A stretch of DNA of 26,612 bases from JBICIG01 sp043101605 (GCA_043101605.1 JBICIG010000069.1:1-26612), one strand, 5' to 3'; numbered from the stretch's first letter, positions 6,060-14,326 are shown. A program made the numbers and translations. Notes: generated by a model from the sequence alone, not told the origin.

Positions 6060-8729
6060 ATGAGCGATCACACCAGCGAGACGATGCGCGGAGCGGCTTC
6101 GGACGCGGCGCCCGAGGCGGTTCGGGAGGCGGTCAAGAAGAGCGACTACGGGGCCGAGCAGATCTCGGTGCTCGAGGGTCTCGAGGCGGTCCGCAAGCGT
6201 CCGGGGATGTACATCGGCGGGACGGGTCTTGGCGCGCTGCACCACCTGGTGTACGAGGTGGTGGACAACTCGATCGACGAGGCGATGGCCGGTCACGCGA
6301 CGCATGTGTCGGTGAGCGTGCAGGCGGACGGATCGGTGCGGGTGGTCGATGACGGGCGCGGGATCCCGGTCGATCCGATCAAGCACGAGAACCCGGCGCT
6401 CAACGGCAAGCCGGCGGTCGAGGTGGTGCTGACGATTCTGCACGCGGGCGGGAAGTTCGGGCAGGAAGGGTCGGCGTACAAGGTCTCGGGGGGTCTGCAC
6501 GGGGTGGGCGTGTCGTGCGTGAACGCGCTGTCGAGCCATCTCGAGGCGGAGATCTACCGCGACGGGCAGGTGTACCGGATCGCGTTCGAGCGCGGGCGTG
6601 TGACCGAGCCGCTGCGGCTGGTGGGCCCGCTGCCCAAGGACTCGGAGCGTCAGAGCGGGACGGCGGTAACCTTCAAGCCCGACACGACGATCTTCCCGGA
6701 TGTGAGCTTCGACTACCAGGTGCTCGCGACGCGGATGCGGGAGTTGAGCTTCCTGAACCCCGGGGTGCGGATCAAGCTGACCGACGAGCGTGTGGGCGCC
6801 GACGGGAAGCCTCGGAGCGACAAGTTCCTGGCCGAGAACGGGCTGCTGGAGTACGTGCAGCACCTGATGTCGAGCAAGACGGCCGTGAGTTCGCCGGTGT
6901 ATGTCAAGCACGAGGACGAGGAGCGGTCGCTGATCTGCGAGGTGGCGCTGCAGTACCACGACGGGTACAACGAGAACCTGCTGACCTTCGCGAACAACAT
7001 CAATAATGTTGATGGCGGAACGCACGGGCAGGGGTTCAAGGTCGCGCTGACGCGGACGCTGAACAACTACGCGCGCAAGGAAGGGATCATCCGCGAGAAG
7101 GACCCGACGCCCTCGGGCGAGGACCTTCGCGAGGGGCTGGTCGCGATCGTGTCGGTGAAGCTTCCCGAGCCGGCGTTCAACAACCAGCCCAAGGAGAAGC
7201 TGCTCAACCCGGAGATCGAGTCCTTCGTGGCGCAGGCGGTGAGCGACGCGCTGGGGGCGTGGCTCGAGGAGCACCCGGGCGAGGCGAAGAAGCTCTGCCA
7301 GAAGGGGATCATGGCGGCCCAGGCGCGGGAAGCGGCCCGCAAGGCGCGCGAGCTGACGCGCCGCAAGAGCGCGCTCGAGAGCGGCTCGATGCCCCACAAG
7401 CTGCGCGACTGCAAGACCAAGGACATCGATCGGAGCGAGCTGTACATCGTCGAGGGTGACTCGGCCGGCGGGAGCGCGACGCAGTGCCGGGATGTCGACA
7501 CGCAGGCGATCCTCCCGCTGCGCGGCAAGCTGCTCAATGTCGAGAAGGCGCGGATCGACCGGATGCTCGGGTTCGAGGAGATCCGGACGCTGATCGCGGC
7601 GCTGCGGTGCGGTATCGGGGCGGACTTTGACATCTCGAAGCTGCGGTACGGAAAGATCGTGATCATGACCGACGCGGATGTGGACGGGAGCCACATCCGG
7701 ACGCTGCTGCTGACCTTCTTCTTCCGGCAGATGCCCGAGTTGATCCGGCGCGGGCATGTGTACATCGCCCAGCCACCGCTGTATCAGCTCGCCAAGGGGC
7801 GCTCGGTGCGGTATGTGCTCAACGACCGCGCGTTGATGGCGACGCTGACGGAGATGGGGCTGGACGGTGCGTCGCTGAGCGTGCGCGACATCGAGACGGC
7901 CCGAGGGCCCAACGACGAGCCGGCGGAGGTGCGCCGGATCGAGGGCTCCCCGCTGAAGCGTGCCGTGCACCTGCTGCAGCGGCTGATGGAACTGGTGGAG
8001 ATCGCCCAGCGGCGCGGCGTGAAGTTCGCTGATCTGCTGAGCACGCGGTCGGACGATCCCAAGGGCGAGGGTCGGCTGCCCTCGCACCGGATCACCTGGC
8101 GCGCGGCCGAGGGCTCGGGCGAGGCGTTCGCGTGGGGTGAGCAAGAGGCGTTCGCGCTCGTCGAGCGGGAGGGCATGCGCCTGACCGATGACGAGGAGGT
8201 CAACGGGAACGGTGAATCGGGTGCGCTCGAGACGCCGGTGGCGACGGTGCGCGAACTTCACGAGAATCGCGAACTGATGCGGGTGTTTGCCGAGCTGGCC
8301 GAGGTGGGGCTCGACATCGACGACTATGCGCTCGAGCAGGAGGAGTCGGTGACTGGCGCGAAGCTGCCGGCGAGGTTCTGCTGGAACACGCCGGGGCGGA
8401 AGGGCGCCGCGGGCGTTGAGGGCGAGGGCGAGAGCGAGCCGGCGACGCGCCAGTTGGAAGCGGCGAACCTGCCGGAGATCCTGACGACGCTCGAGCAGAT
8501 CGGGCGGCGGGGGATCGAGGTCAAGCGGTTCAAGGGGCTGGGCGAGATGGACGCGATGCAGCTCTGGGACACGACGATGGACCCGGACCGGCGGTCGATG
8601 CTGCGGGTGAGCTGGGACGCGGGGCAGGAGGCGGACTACCTGTTCACGACGCTCATGGGCGAGCAGGTCGAGCCGCGGCGGAAGTTCATCGAGGACCACG
8701 CGCTCGAGGTCAAGCACCTGGATGTGTGA
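6060..8729 (+). CDS. gyrB: DNA gyrase subunit B
   Basis: An 889-residue type II topoisomerase B subunit, the ATPase and metal-binding half of gyrase that drives negative supercoiling with GyrA. The GHKL ATPase has YEVVDNSIDEA (65-75), VVDDGRGIP (95-103) and GGLHGVGVSCVNALS (144-158). The transducer has NNQPKEKLLNPE (374-385) where most family members have QTK. The TOPRIM domain has EGDSAGGSA (465-473) and DADVDGSHI (538-546), and the C-terminal tail has KRFKGLGEMDAMQLWDTTMDP (822-842). Between TOPRIM and the tail about 225 residues (585-810) are inserted, a larger version of the insertion known in E. coli GyrB. The first 30 residues are an extra acidic N-terminus. ATG 6060 is preceded by GGAG at 6052-6055; an upstream in-frame GTG at 6027 lacks this. 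It is not linked to dnaA, recF or gyrA in this window. Confidence 0.96.
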   Translation: MSDHTSETMRGAASDAAPEAVREAVKKSDYGAEQISVLEGLEAVRKRPGMYIGGTGLGALHHLVYEVVDNSIDEAMAGHATHVSVSVQADGSVRVVDDGRGIPVDPIKHENPALNGKPAVEVVLTILHAGGKFGQEGSAYKVSGGLHGVGVSCVNALSSHLEAEIYRDGQVYRIAFERGRVTEPLRLVGPLPKDSERQSGTAVTFKPDTTIFPDVSFDYQVLATRMRELSFLNPGVRIKLTDERVGADGKPRSDKFLAENGLLEYVQHLMSSKTAVSSPVYVKHEDEERSLICEVALQYHDGYNENLLTFANNINNVDGGTHGQGFKVALTRTLNNYARKEGIIREKDPTPSGEDLREGLVAIVSVKLPEPAFNNQPKEKLLNPEIESFVAQAVSDALGAWLEEHPGEAKKLCQKGIMAAQAREAARKARELTRRKSALESGSMPHKLRDCKTKDIDRSELYIVEGDSAGGSATQCRDVDTQAILPLRGKLLNVEKARIDRMLGFEEIRTLIAALRCGIGADFDISKLRYGKIVIMTDADVDGSHIRTLLLTFFFRQMPELIRRGHVYIAQPPLYQLAKGRSVRYVLNDRALMATLTEMGLDGASLSVRDIETARGPNDEPAEVRRIEGSPLKRAVHLLQRLMELVEIAQRRGVKFADLLSTRSDDPKGEGRLPSHRITWRAAEGSGEAFAWGEQEAFALVEREGMRLTDDEEVNGNGESGALETPVATVRELHENRELMRVFAELAEVGLDIDDYALEQEESVTGAKLPARFCWNTPGRKGAAGVEGEGESEPATRQLEAANLPEILTTLEQIGRRGIEVKRFKGLGEMDAMQLWDTTMDPDRRSMLRVSWDAGQEADYLFTTLMGEQVEPRRKFIEDHALEVKHLDV

Positions 8730-8742
8730 GCCGGCTGTCGGG

Positions 8743-8760
8743 CCCGCCCGATCGGGCGGG
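8743..8760. promoter_or_regulatory. 18-base perfect palindrome after gyrB
   Basis: CCCGCCCGATCGGGCGGG is fully self-complementary and starts 14 bases past the gyrB stop. It may be a protein-binding site. It has no loop bases and no following T-run, so it is a poor intrinsic terminator. Its central 12 bases (GCCCGATCGGGC) recur in the arsR promoter at 22548-22559. Confidence 0.55.
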
Positions 8761-8911
8761 GGGCGTCCGAGAACATGGCGGGAGCGTGCGTGAACAGACG
8801 GCGGCGGATTCGGGTGCAACTGCGCCTGAACCCGCGGGCGGCGCGGACCGATGCAACGCGATCGGGGGGAGTGATCGCGCGGGACCGGGCGGCCGCGGGG
8901 AGTCTGCGGGG

Positions 8912-10054
8912 ATGAGCGAAACGAAGCGGATCAGGTACGGGAGTTCGGCGAGGGCGAACACGCTCGGGCTGGACGGTCGCGCGCTCGATTCGCTGCTGGA
9001 GCACCTGGACCAGGTGGGCGACGGGACGAAGTCGAAGCGTGAGTTCGTGCGGATGGAGTTCCGCAAGAAGTCGCTGCCCCTGAAGCTGACGCAGGCGCAG
9101 GGGCAGTCGGTGGTTCTGCGGGTGGTGTGCCGGAATCTCTCGCGGGGCGGGATGGCGGTGCTTCACAACGCGTTCGTGCACCCGGGGACCAAGTGCGCGA
9201 CGGTGCTGAACCATGCGAGGTCGGGCTCGACGGTCATCACGGGCGAGGTGGTGCGCTGCCAGCACCGCGGCGGGACGGTGCACGAGCTGGGGGTGCGGTT
9301 CGATCGCGAGATCGATGTGCGCGCGTTCGTGACGATCGACCCGTTCTCGGATTCGTTCAGCCTCGAGCGGGTGAACCCCGAGGAGCTCAAGGGCTGCATC
9401 GTCCACGCCGAGGAATCGGAGATGGATCGGCGGCTGATCCAGCATTTTCTGCGGGAGACGCAGCTTCGAATCCGCCCGGCGGCGACGCAGGAGGAGGCGT
9501 TCACGCTGGTGCAGCAGGGGTGCGATCTGCTGTTGTCGGAGTATTATCTGCGTGAGGGGAACGGCGGCGAACTGATCCGTTCGCTGCGGGAGAGCGGGGA
9601 CGCGACGCCGGCGATCATCCTGACGGCCGACGCGAGCATGACCGGCCGGAGCGACTCGCTCTCGATCGGTGCGGACGCGTTCCTGAACAAGCCGATCACG
9701 CAGGACCTGCTGCTGCGCTCGCTGGGCGAGTATCTGCTGGTCGATCGCGAGTCGGCCAAGCAGCGGCAGCAGATCGTGGCGTCGTCGGACACGGGCAAGC
9801 TGGCGAAGGAATTCGCCGAGCAACTGCGCACCATCGCCGACGAGCTGGAAGAACGGATGCACGAGGACGACGCGACGGCGTGCCGATCAATCTGCCTGAA
9901 GGTGCACGGGCTGGCGCCGTCGCTTGGGTTCCGGGAGATCGGCGAGCTGGCCGAAGCGGCGGCGGATGCCCTGACCGCGACGCGGAGCGTGAGCGACTCG
10001 ATCCAGCAGCTCCGCCAGCTCCGCACGGCGTGCGCGCGGGCCGAGGCGGCCTGA
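8912..10054 (+). CDS. PilZ / pseudo-receiver / Hpt-like signalling protein
   Basis: A 380-residue soluble regulator with three parts. A PilZ domain at about 40-142 has the c-di-GMP-binding pair R43xxxR47 and N75xS77xxG80. A receiver-like domain at about 158-276 keeps the conserved Thr238 (ILTADAS) and Lys260 (FLNKPI), but the phospho-acceptor position is Glu210 (CDLLLSE, normally LLD) and the usual acidic pair is HAEES. A C-terminal helical domain at about 296-378 resembles histidine phosphotransfer domains, with His332 in KVHGLAPSLGF, but the Lys usually following the His is absent. ATG 8912 has GGGGAG upstream. A longer frame from a GTG overlapping the gyrB stop adds 62 Gly/Arg/Ala-rich residues and is less likely. 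It has no DNA-binding domain, so output is probably through protein contacts. Confidence 0.75.
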   Translation: MSETKRIRYGSSARANTLGLDGRALDSLLEHLDQVGDGTKSKREFVRMEFRKKSLPLKLTQAQGQSVVLRVVCRNLSRGGMAVLHNAFVHPGTKCATVLNHARSGSTVITGEVVRCQHRGGTVHELGVRFDREIDVRAFVTIDPFSDSFSLERVNPEELKGCIVHAEESEMDRRLIQHFLRETQLRIRPAATQEEAFTLVQQGCDLLLSEYYLREGNGGELIRSLRESGDATPAIILTADASMTGRSDSLSIGADAFLNKPITQDLLLRSLGEYLLVDRESAKQRQQIVASSDTGKLAKEFAEQLRTIADELEERMHEDDATACRSICLKVHGLAPSLGFREIGELAEAAADALTATRSVSDSIQQLRQLRTACARAEAA

Positions 10055-10111
10055 CCCCATCCCGCGGTCGCCCCACTTGCATCGAGCCCGGCGGCGTGGC
10101 AGGCTGGGCTC

Positions 10112-10975
10112 GTGGACGATGCACGCCTGATCGAGCAACTCGGAACGATCCTGGATGAACCCGTGCGCGGGCTGAGCCGGCTGAGCGGCGGGTGCGTCGC
10201 CGATGTTCGGATGGCCGAGCTGGCGGGCGGCGGACGGGTCGTCGTCAAGGCGGGGGCGGCGGGATCAAAGCTCGATCTCGAGGGATGGATGCTCGGCGTG
10301 CTGCGCGAGCGGTCGTCGCTGCCGGTGCCCGGCGTGCTGCACGCGAGCGATGAGCTGCTGGTGATCGAGCACATCGAGCACGACGGGATCGGCGGGGCGA
10401 CGGGCGAGGCGCACGCGGCGGAGTTGCTCGCGGAGGTGCACTCGATCGAGCCGGCGTGCGGGCGGTACGGGCTCGAGCGCGACACGCTGATCGGGCCCCT
10501 GGACCAGCCCAACGGGTGGATGGACGACTGGGCGGCGTTCTTCGCGGATCGGCGGCTGCGGGCGATGGGCGCCGAGGCCGAGAGGGCGGGGCGGATCGAT
10601 GCGGCGCTGGCGCGGCGGGTGGAGGCCGCGGCGGACCGGGCGGCGGAGATCATCGGCGAGCCGGGGCGGGCGGGGCTGATCCACGGGGATGTGTGGAGCG
10701 GGAATGTGCTGTTTGATCGCGGGCGCGTGGCGGGGCTGATCGACCCGTCGGTGTACTACGCCGACCCGGAGATCGAACTGGCGTTCATCGCGCTGTTCTC
10801 GACCTTCGGTGAGCGGTTCTTTGCGCGGTACGCCGAGCGGCGGAATATCCGGGCGGGGTTCTTCGAGCGCCGGTGCGGGTTCTACAACCTGTACCCGCTG
10901 CTGGTGCACGCGCGGCTGTTTGGGGGCTCGTACCCCGGCGCGGTGGCGCGGACCCTGAGCGGGCTCGGGCTTTAG
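10112..10975 (+). CDS. Fructosamine-kinase family protein (ketosamine-3-kinase-like)
   Basis: A 287-residue kinase of the FN3K/YniA family. Characterised members phosphorylate protein- or amino-acid-bound ketosamines (early glycation products) so that the sugar falls off. Seen here are VVVKAG with the ATP-site Lys near 46, E89-region VIEHI, the GPLDQPNGWMDDWAAFF stretch (128-144) that is typical of the family, the catalytic HGDVWSGN (191-198), metal-binding DPSVYYADPEIELAF (211-225) and the C-terminal FYNLYPLLVHARLFGGSY (257-274). These together are more specific than a generic APH fold. The GTG start at 10112 is the first in frame with the expected N-terminus. The gene is 57 bases after the signalling protein and may share its transcript. 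The physiological substrate is unknown. Confidence 0.85.
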   Translation: MDDARLIEQLGTILDEPVRGLSRLSGGCVADVRMAELAGGGRVVVKAGAAGSKLDLEGWMLGVLRERSSLPVPGVLHASDELLVIEHIEHDGIGGATGEAHAAELLAEVHSIEPACGRYGLERDTLIGPLDQPNGWMDDWAAFFADRRLRAMGAEAERAGRIDAALARRVEAAADRAAEIIGEPGRAGLIHGDVWSGNVLFDRGRVAGLIDPSVYYADPEIELAFIALFSTFGERFFARYAERRNIRAGFFERRCGFYNLYPLLVHARLFGGSYPGAVARTLSGLGL

Positions 10976-11020
10976 GGGAGCTCGAGGTGCCGCGGGGCGA
11001 CTCATCGGACGGGGAGAAAG

Positions 11021-11094
11021 GGAGACTGACGGGAATTGAACCCGCGACCCCCTGGACCACAACCAGGTGCTCTAACCACTGAGCTACAGCCTCC
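11021..11094 (-). tRNA. tRNA-His (anticodon GTG)
   Basis: Full cloverleaf on the minus strand. The acceptor stem is GAGGCTG pairing with CAGTCTC (one G-T pair). The D arm begins AGCTCAGTGG. The anticodon stem CCTGG/CCAGG holds the loop TTGTGGT, with GTG at 34-36. The T arm is GCGGG-TTCAATT-CCCGT. The extra G at -1 (11094) opposite discriminator C73 (11021) is the identity element of histidine tRNA and supports the assignment. CCA is not encoded. It converges on the fructosamine-kinase gene and diverges from pckA. Confidence 0.96.
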
Positions 11095-11126
11095 GTCCGG
11101 GGCGGGTCGGCCGCCCGTAGGGGGAG

Positions 11127-11156
11127 ATGATACGAACGCCGAGGGGTCCGAGTCCA
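11127..11156 (-). promoter_or_regulatory. Candidate tRNA-His promoter
   Basis: Minus-strand TGGACT (11151-11156; 4 of 6 to TTGACA), 18-base spacer, TATCAT (11127-11132; 5 of 6 to TATAAT). It would give a leader of about 25 bases before the tRNA. The same TATCAT hexamer precedes rarA and gyrB. Confidence 0.5.
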
Positions 11157-11253
11157 CGAGACGGGTGGGTTGGGGGGCGCGGTGTGGTCGGATTCGGGGG
11201 TGGTGTCTAGGCTTTGCGTCTCGACGCTCCTGCCAGCGGAGGACGACCCCACG

Positions 11254-12849
11254 ATGCCCGAGACGACGCAGCCCGCCCTCGACCTGTCGCCCGCACGGGT
11301 GCTGTCCAACCTGTCCGCGGCGGAGCTCATCGAGCGGGCCCTGGCAAACGGCGAGGGGCGGCTGGCGTCGAACGGGGCGCTGGTGTGCCGGACGGGGCGA
11401 CTGACGGGGCGGAGCCCGAAAGACAAGTACCTCGAGGACACCCCCTCGATCCATGACAAGATCGCGTGGGGGAAGGTCAACCAGCCGATCTCGCCGGAGA
11501 AGTTCGACGCGGCCCTGCGGATCGCAACCGAACACCTCAACGGGGTCGAGCGGGTCTACGCCTTCGAGGGATTCTGCGGGGCCGACGCGTCGCACCGGCT
11601 GGGCGTGCGGGTGGTCACCGAGCAGGCGTGGCACGCGCTGTTCGCGTCGACGCTGTTCATCCCCCAGGGGTCGAAGGCGGCGGGCGGGTCGACCGACTGG
11701 TCGCAGGACTGGCTGATTCTCAACGCGGGGCGGCGGGAGTTGACCGCGGCCGAACAGGCGGAGTTCGGCGTGTCGTCGCCGACGCTGATCGTGCAGTCGC
11801 TGGACCGCAAGATCGTGGTGATCCTCGGGACCGAGTACGCCGGCGAGATCAAGAAGAGCATCTTCTACGCGATGAACTTCGACATGCCCGAGGAGGGCGT
11901 GTTCCCGATGCACTGCTCGGCGAATGTCGCCGAGAACGACCCTGCGAATGTCGCGTTGTTCTTCGGCCTGAGCGGGACTGGCAAGACGACGCTCAGCGCC
12001 GATCCGGGCCGGGCGCTCATCGGCGACGACGAGCACGGATGGGGTCCGGGCGGCGTGTTCAACTTCGAGGGCGGGTGCTACGCCAAGTGCATCAACCTGT
12101 CGCCCGAGGGCGAGCCGCAGATCCACGCGGCGATCCGGTTCGGATCGGTGCTCGAGAATGTCGTGATCGATGATGCGACGCGCGAGCCGGACTACGACGA
12201 CGGGTCGCTGACCGAGAACACGCGGGTGACCTACCCGGTCGACTTCATCCCGAGCGCACGGATCCCGAGCGTGGGCGGGCACCCGAGGAATGTGATCTTC
12301 CTGACCGCCGACGCGTTCGGCGTGATGCCGCCGGTCTCGCGGCTGAGCCCCGAGCAGGCGATGTACTACTTCATCAACGGGTACACCTCGAAGCTCGCGG
12401 GGACCGAGGCGGGGGTGACCGAGCCCGTGCCCAACTTCAGCCCGTGCTTCGGCGGGCCGTTCATGCCGCGTCCGCCGGCCGAGTACGCCAGGATGCTTTC
12501 CGAGCGGATCGCCCGGCACCATGCGCATGTCTGGCTGCTCAACACGGGTTGGACCGGTGGGCCGTACGGCACCGGGCACCGGTTCAAGCTGGGGTACACG
12601 CGGGCGATGGTGTCGGCAATCCTCGACGGGTCGCTGGCTCGAGCGGACTTTGTGGAAGAACCCTTCTTCGGGCTGTCGATCCCGAAGGAAGTGCCCGGCG
12701 TGCCGAGCGGCGTGCTCGACCCGCGGAAGACCTGGGCGGATGGGTCGGCGTACGACGCGCAGGCGACCCAACTGGCCCGGCTGTTCCGTGAGAACGACGC
12801 GAGGTTCGAGATGTCCGATGCGGTGCGGAAGGCCGGACCCCGGGCCTAA
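11254..12849 (+). CDS. pckA: Phosphoenolpyruvate carboxykinase (ATP)
   Basis: A 531-residue cytosolic enzyme that converts oxaloacetate and ATP to PEP, CO2 and ADP, the entry step of gluconeogenesis. ATP-type signatures are RTGRLTGRSPKDKY (46-59), LNAGRRE (156-162), EYAGEIKKSIFYAMNF with the metal-site Lys near 200-201, MHCSANV with His220, the P-loop GLSGTGKTTL (238-247), the metal-site GDDEHGW (257-263) and NFEGGCYAKCI. The length is standard. ATG 11254 is preceded by GGAGGA at about 10 bases. Next comes tpiA, 31 bases later, on the same strand; the pairing suits triose-phosphate/gluconeogenic carbon flow. The region upstream (11157-11253) shared with the divergent tRNA holds no clear -35/-10 pair for pckA. 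Confidence 0.96.
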   Translation: MPETTQPALDLSPARVLSNLSAAELIERALANGEGRLASNGALVCRTGRLTGRSPKDKYLEDTPSIHDKIAWGKVNQPISPEKFDAALRIATEHLNGVERVYAFEGFCGADASHRLGVRVVTEQAWHALFASTLFIPQGSKAAGGSTDWSQDWLILNAGRRELTAAEQAEFGVSSPTLIVQSLDRKIVVILGTEYAGEIKKSIFYAMNFDMPEEGVFPMHCSANVAENDPANVALFFGLSGTGKTTLSADPGRALIGDDEHGWGPGGVFNFEGGCYAKCINLSPEGEPQIHAAIRFGSVLENVVIDDATREPDYDDGSLTENTRVTYPVDFIPSARIPSVGGHPRNVIFLTADAFGVMPPVSRLSPEQAMYYFINGYTSKLAGTEAGVTEPVPNFSPCFGGPFMPRPPAEYARMLSERIARHHAHVWLLNTGWTGGPYGTGHRFKLGYTRAMVSAILDGSLARADFVEEPFFGLSIPKEVPGVPSGVLDPRKTWADGSAYDAQATQLARLFRENDARFEMSDAVRKAGPRA

Positions 12850-12880
12850 GCGCAATACCTTGCAGAGCGGAGCGTGCTGA

Positions 12881-13669
12881 GTGTCTGATCGCAGGCCCTT
12901 CGTCGGCGGCAACTGGAAGATGAATACCTCGCTGCGAAGCGCGTCGGAACTGGCACGCGGCGTGGCGGATGCGCTGGTGTCGCTGCACGGCGTCGAGGTC
13001 GTGCTCTACCCCCCCTACCCCTACCTGCTGGCGGTCGGCTCGATCCTGCGTGATCGGGCGGATGCGATCGGGCTGGGTGCGCAGGACGCGTGGCCCGAGC
13101 CCGACGGCGCCTTCACGGGTGAGGTCTCGATCACGATGCTCGAGGATTGCCACGCCCACTCGATTCTTGTGGGGCACTCCGAGCGTCGGCATGTGATCGA
13201 GGAACCCGAGGAAGTCATCAACGCCAAGACCAAAGCGGTGCTGGCGTCGGGCAACCAGTGCGTGCTGTGCGTCGGGGAGACGCTCGAGCAGCGCAAGGCG
13301 GGCGAGGCCGACGCCGTGAACGAGCGGCAGGTGCGGTCGGCGCTCGCGGGCGTTCGCGACGATGCCCAACTCGAGAACCTGGTGATCGCGTACGAGCCGG
13401 TCTGGGCGATCGGCACCGGGCAGACCGCTACACCCGACGACGCCCAGCGGGCGCACGAGCGGATCCGGGCGCTGATCGGGACGCTGTACGGGTCGGCGAT
13501 CGCAGCGCGGCTGCGGATCATCTACGGGGGTTCGGTCAAGCCCTCGAACGCGGCCGAGCTGTTCGCCCAGCCGGATATCGACGGCGGGCTGATCGGGGGC
13601 GCCTCGCTGAAGATCGGGGACTTTGCCGCGATCGCCAAGACCGCCGGGGGCTCGCCGAGCGAGGGCTGA
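12881..13669 (+). CDS. tpiA: Triosephosphate isomerase
   Basis: A 262-residue TIM-barrel enzyme that interconverts dihydroxyacetone phosphate and glyceraldehyde-3-phosphate. Catalytic residues are all in place: Asn11 and Lys13 in GGNWKMN, His99 in ILVGHSERR and Glu172 in AYEPVWAIGTG. The flexible loop and the phosphate-binding YGGSVKPSNA and GLIGGASLK follow. The start is GTG 12881, giving MSDRRPFVGGNWKMN. It lies between pckA and secG; tpiA next to secG is a common bacterial arrangement. Length is normal. Confidence 0.97.
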   Translation: MSDRRPFVGGNWKMNTSLRSASELARGVADALVSLHGVEVVLYPPYPYLLAVGSILRDRADAIGLGAQDAWPEPDGAFTGEVSITMLEDCHAHSILVGHSERRHVIEEPEEVINAKTKAVLASGNQCVLCVGETLEQRKAGEADAVNERQVRSALAGVRDDAQLENLVIAYEPVWAIGTGQTATPDDAQRAHERIRALIGTLYGSAIAARLRIIYGGSVKPSNAAELFAQPDIDGGLIGGASLKIGDFAAIAKTAGGSPSEG

Positions 13670-13739
13670 GGCTCCGCCGCCGACCCGGCCGCCTAGAGTT
13701 GGCCCGCAATGGGGATGGGCCCCGCGATCTGGAGTCCGC

Positions 13740-14234
13740 ATGCTGACGCTGGCTTTGGCAAGTTGGATCACCTCGATGCTGGTCGTGGTGTTCGTGCTCC
13801 TGTCGGTGATCCTGATCCTGGCGATCCTGATCCAGCGGCCGCAGGGCGGCGGGCTGGGCGGGGCGTTCGGTGCCGGGGCGGGGTCCGGGCAGACGGCGTT
13901 CGGCACCAAGACGGGCGATGTGCTGACGCTTTCGACCGTCGCGATCTTCGTGCTCTGGCTGCTGATGGCGATCGGGCTGCACTTTGCGACCAAGCCCGAG
14001 CAGCTCGCGCCCGACCAGGGCGAAGCCGCGCCGGTGCAGCAGGGGCCCGCCGAATCGGGAGCCGGGCAGGGGCCGGGCTCGACCAACGGCGACGAACCCC
14101 CTGTCGACGACGCCAACGCGGGCGATCCGGATGCCGGTGATCCCGGTGCCGGTGAGCCGGGCGGCGACGGAGCCGGCGGGACCGATCCTGCCGACGGGAC
14201 GGGCGACGGGACGGCGGACGGGGGCGGACGCTAA
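13740..14234 (+). CDS. secG: Preprotein translocase subunit SecG with long acidic tail
   Basis: A 164-residue inner-membrane protein, the small accessory subunit of the SecYEG export channel. Two membrane helices (about 11-31 and 60-81) flank the conserved cytoplasmic loop IQRPQGGGLGGAFGAGAGSGQTAFG (31-55). Residues after about 85 form an 80-residue tail of Gly, Asp, Pro, Ala and Glu with almost no hydrophobic residues. Classical SecG is about 75-120 residues, so the tail is an extension. ATG 13740 has GGAG upstream at proper spacing. It follows tpiA by 70 bases. Confidence 0.9.
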   Translation: MLTLALASWITSMLVVVFVLLSVILILAILIQRPQGGGLGGAFGAGAGSGQTAFGTKTGDVLTLSTVAIFVLWLLMAIGLHFATKPEQLAPDQGEAAPVQQGPAESGAGQGPGSTNGDEPPVDDANAGDPDAGDPGAGEPGGDGAGGTDPADGTGDGTADGGGR

Positions 14235-14326
14235 ACTCGCCGAATGGTTCGATTCGTTCATTCGCACGGTCCGTTCGTGAATCGTGTGCGTTCGCGCGAC
14301 GCCTCGTCGCCGCGGGAGGAAGCCGC

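Noticed and set aside
5787..8819. A 1010-codon open frame antisense to gyrB
   Set aside because: Same cause: GyrB on the plus strand has every family motif, while the antisense product is His/Arg/Pro/Leu-rich without any domain.
8726..8911. Start of the signalling protein at a GTG overlapping the gyrB stop
   Set aside because: It adds 62 low-complexity residues, encodes straight through the 18-base palindrome and lacks support, whereas ATG 8912 has a GGGGAG site.
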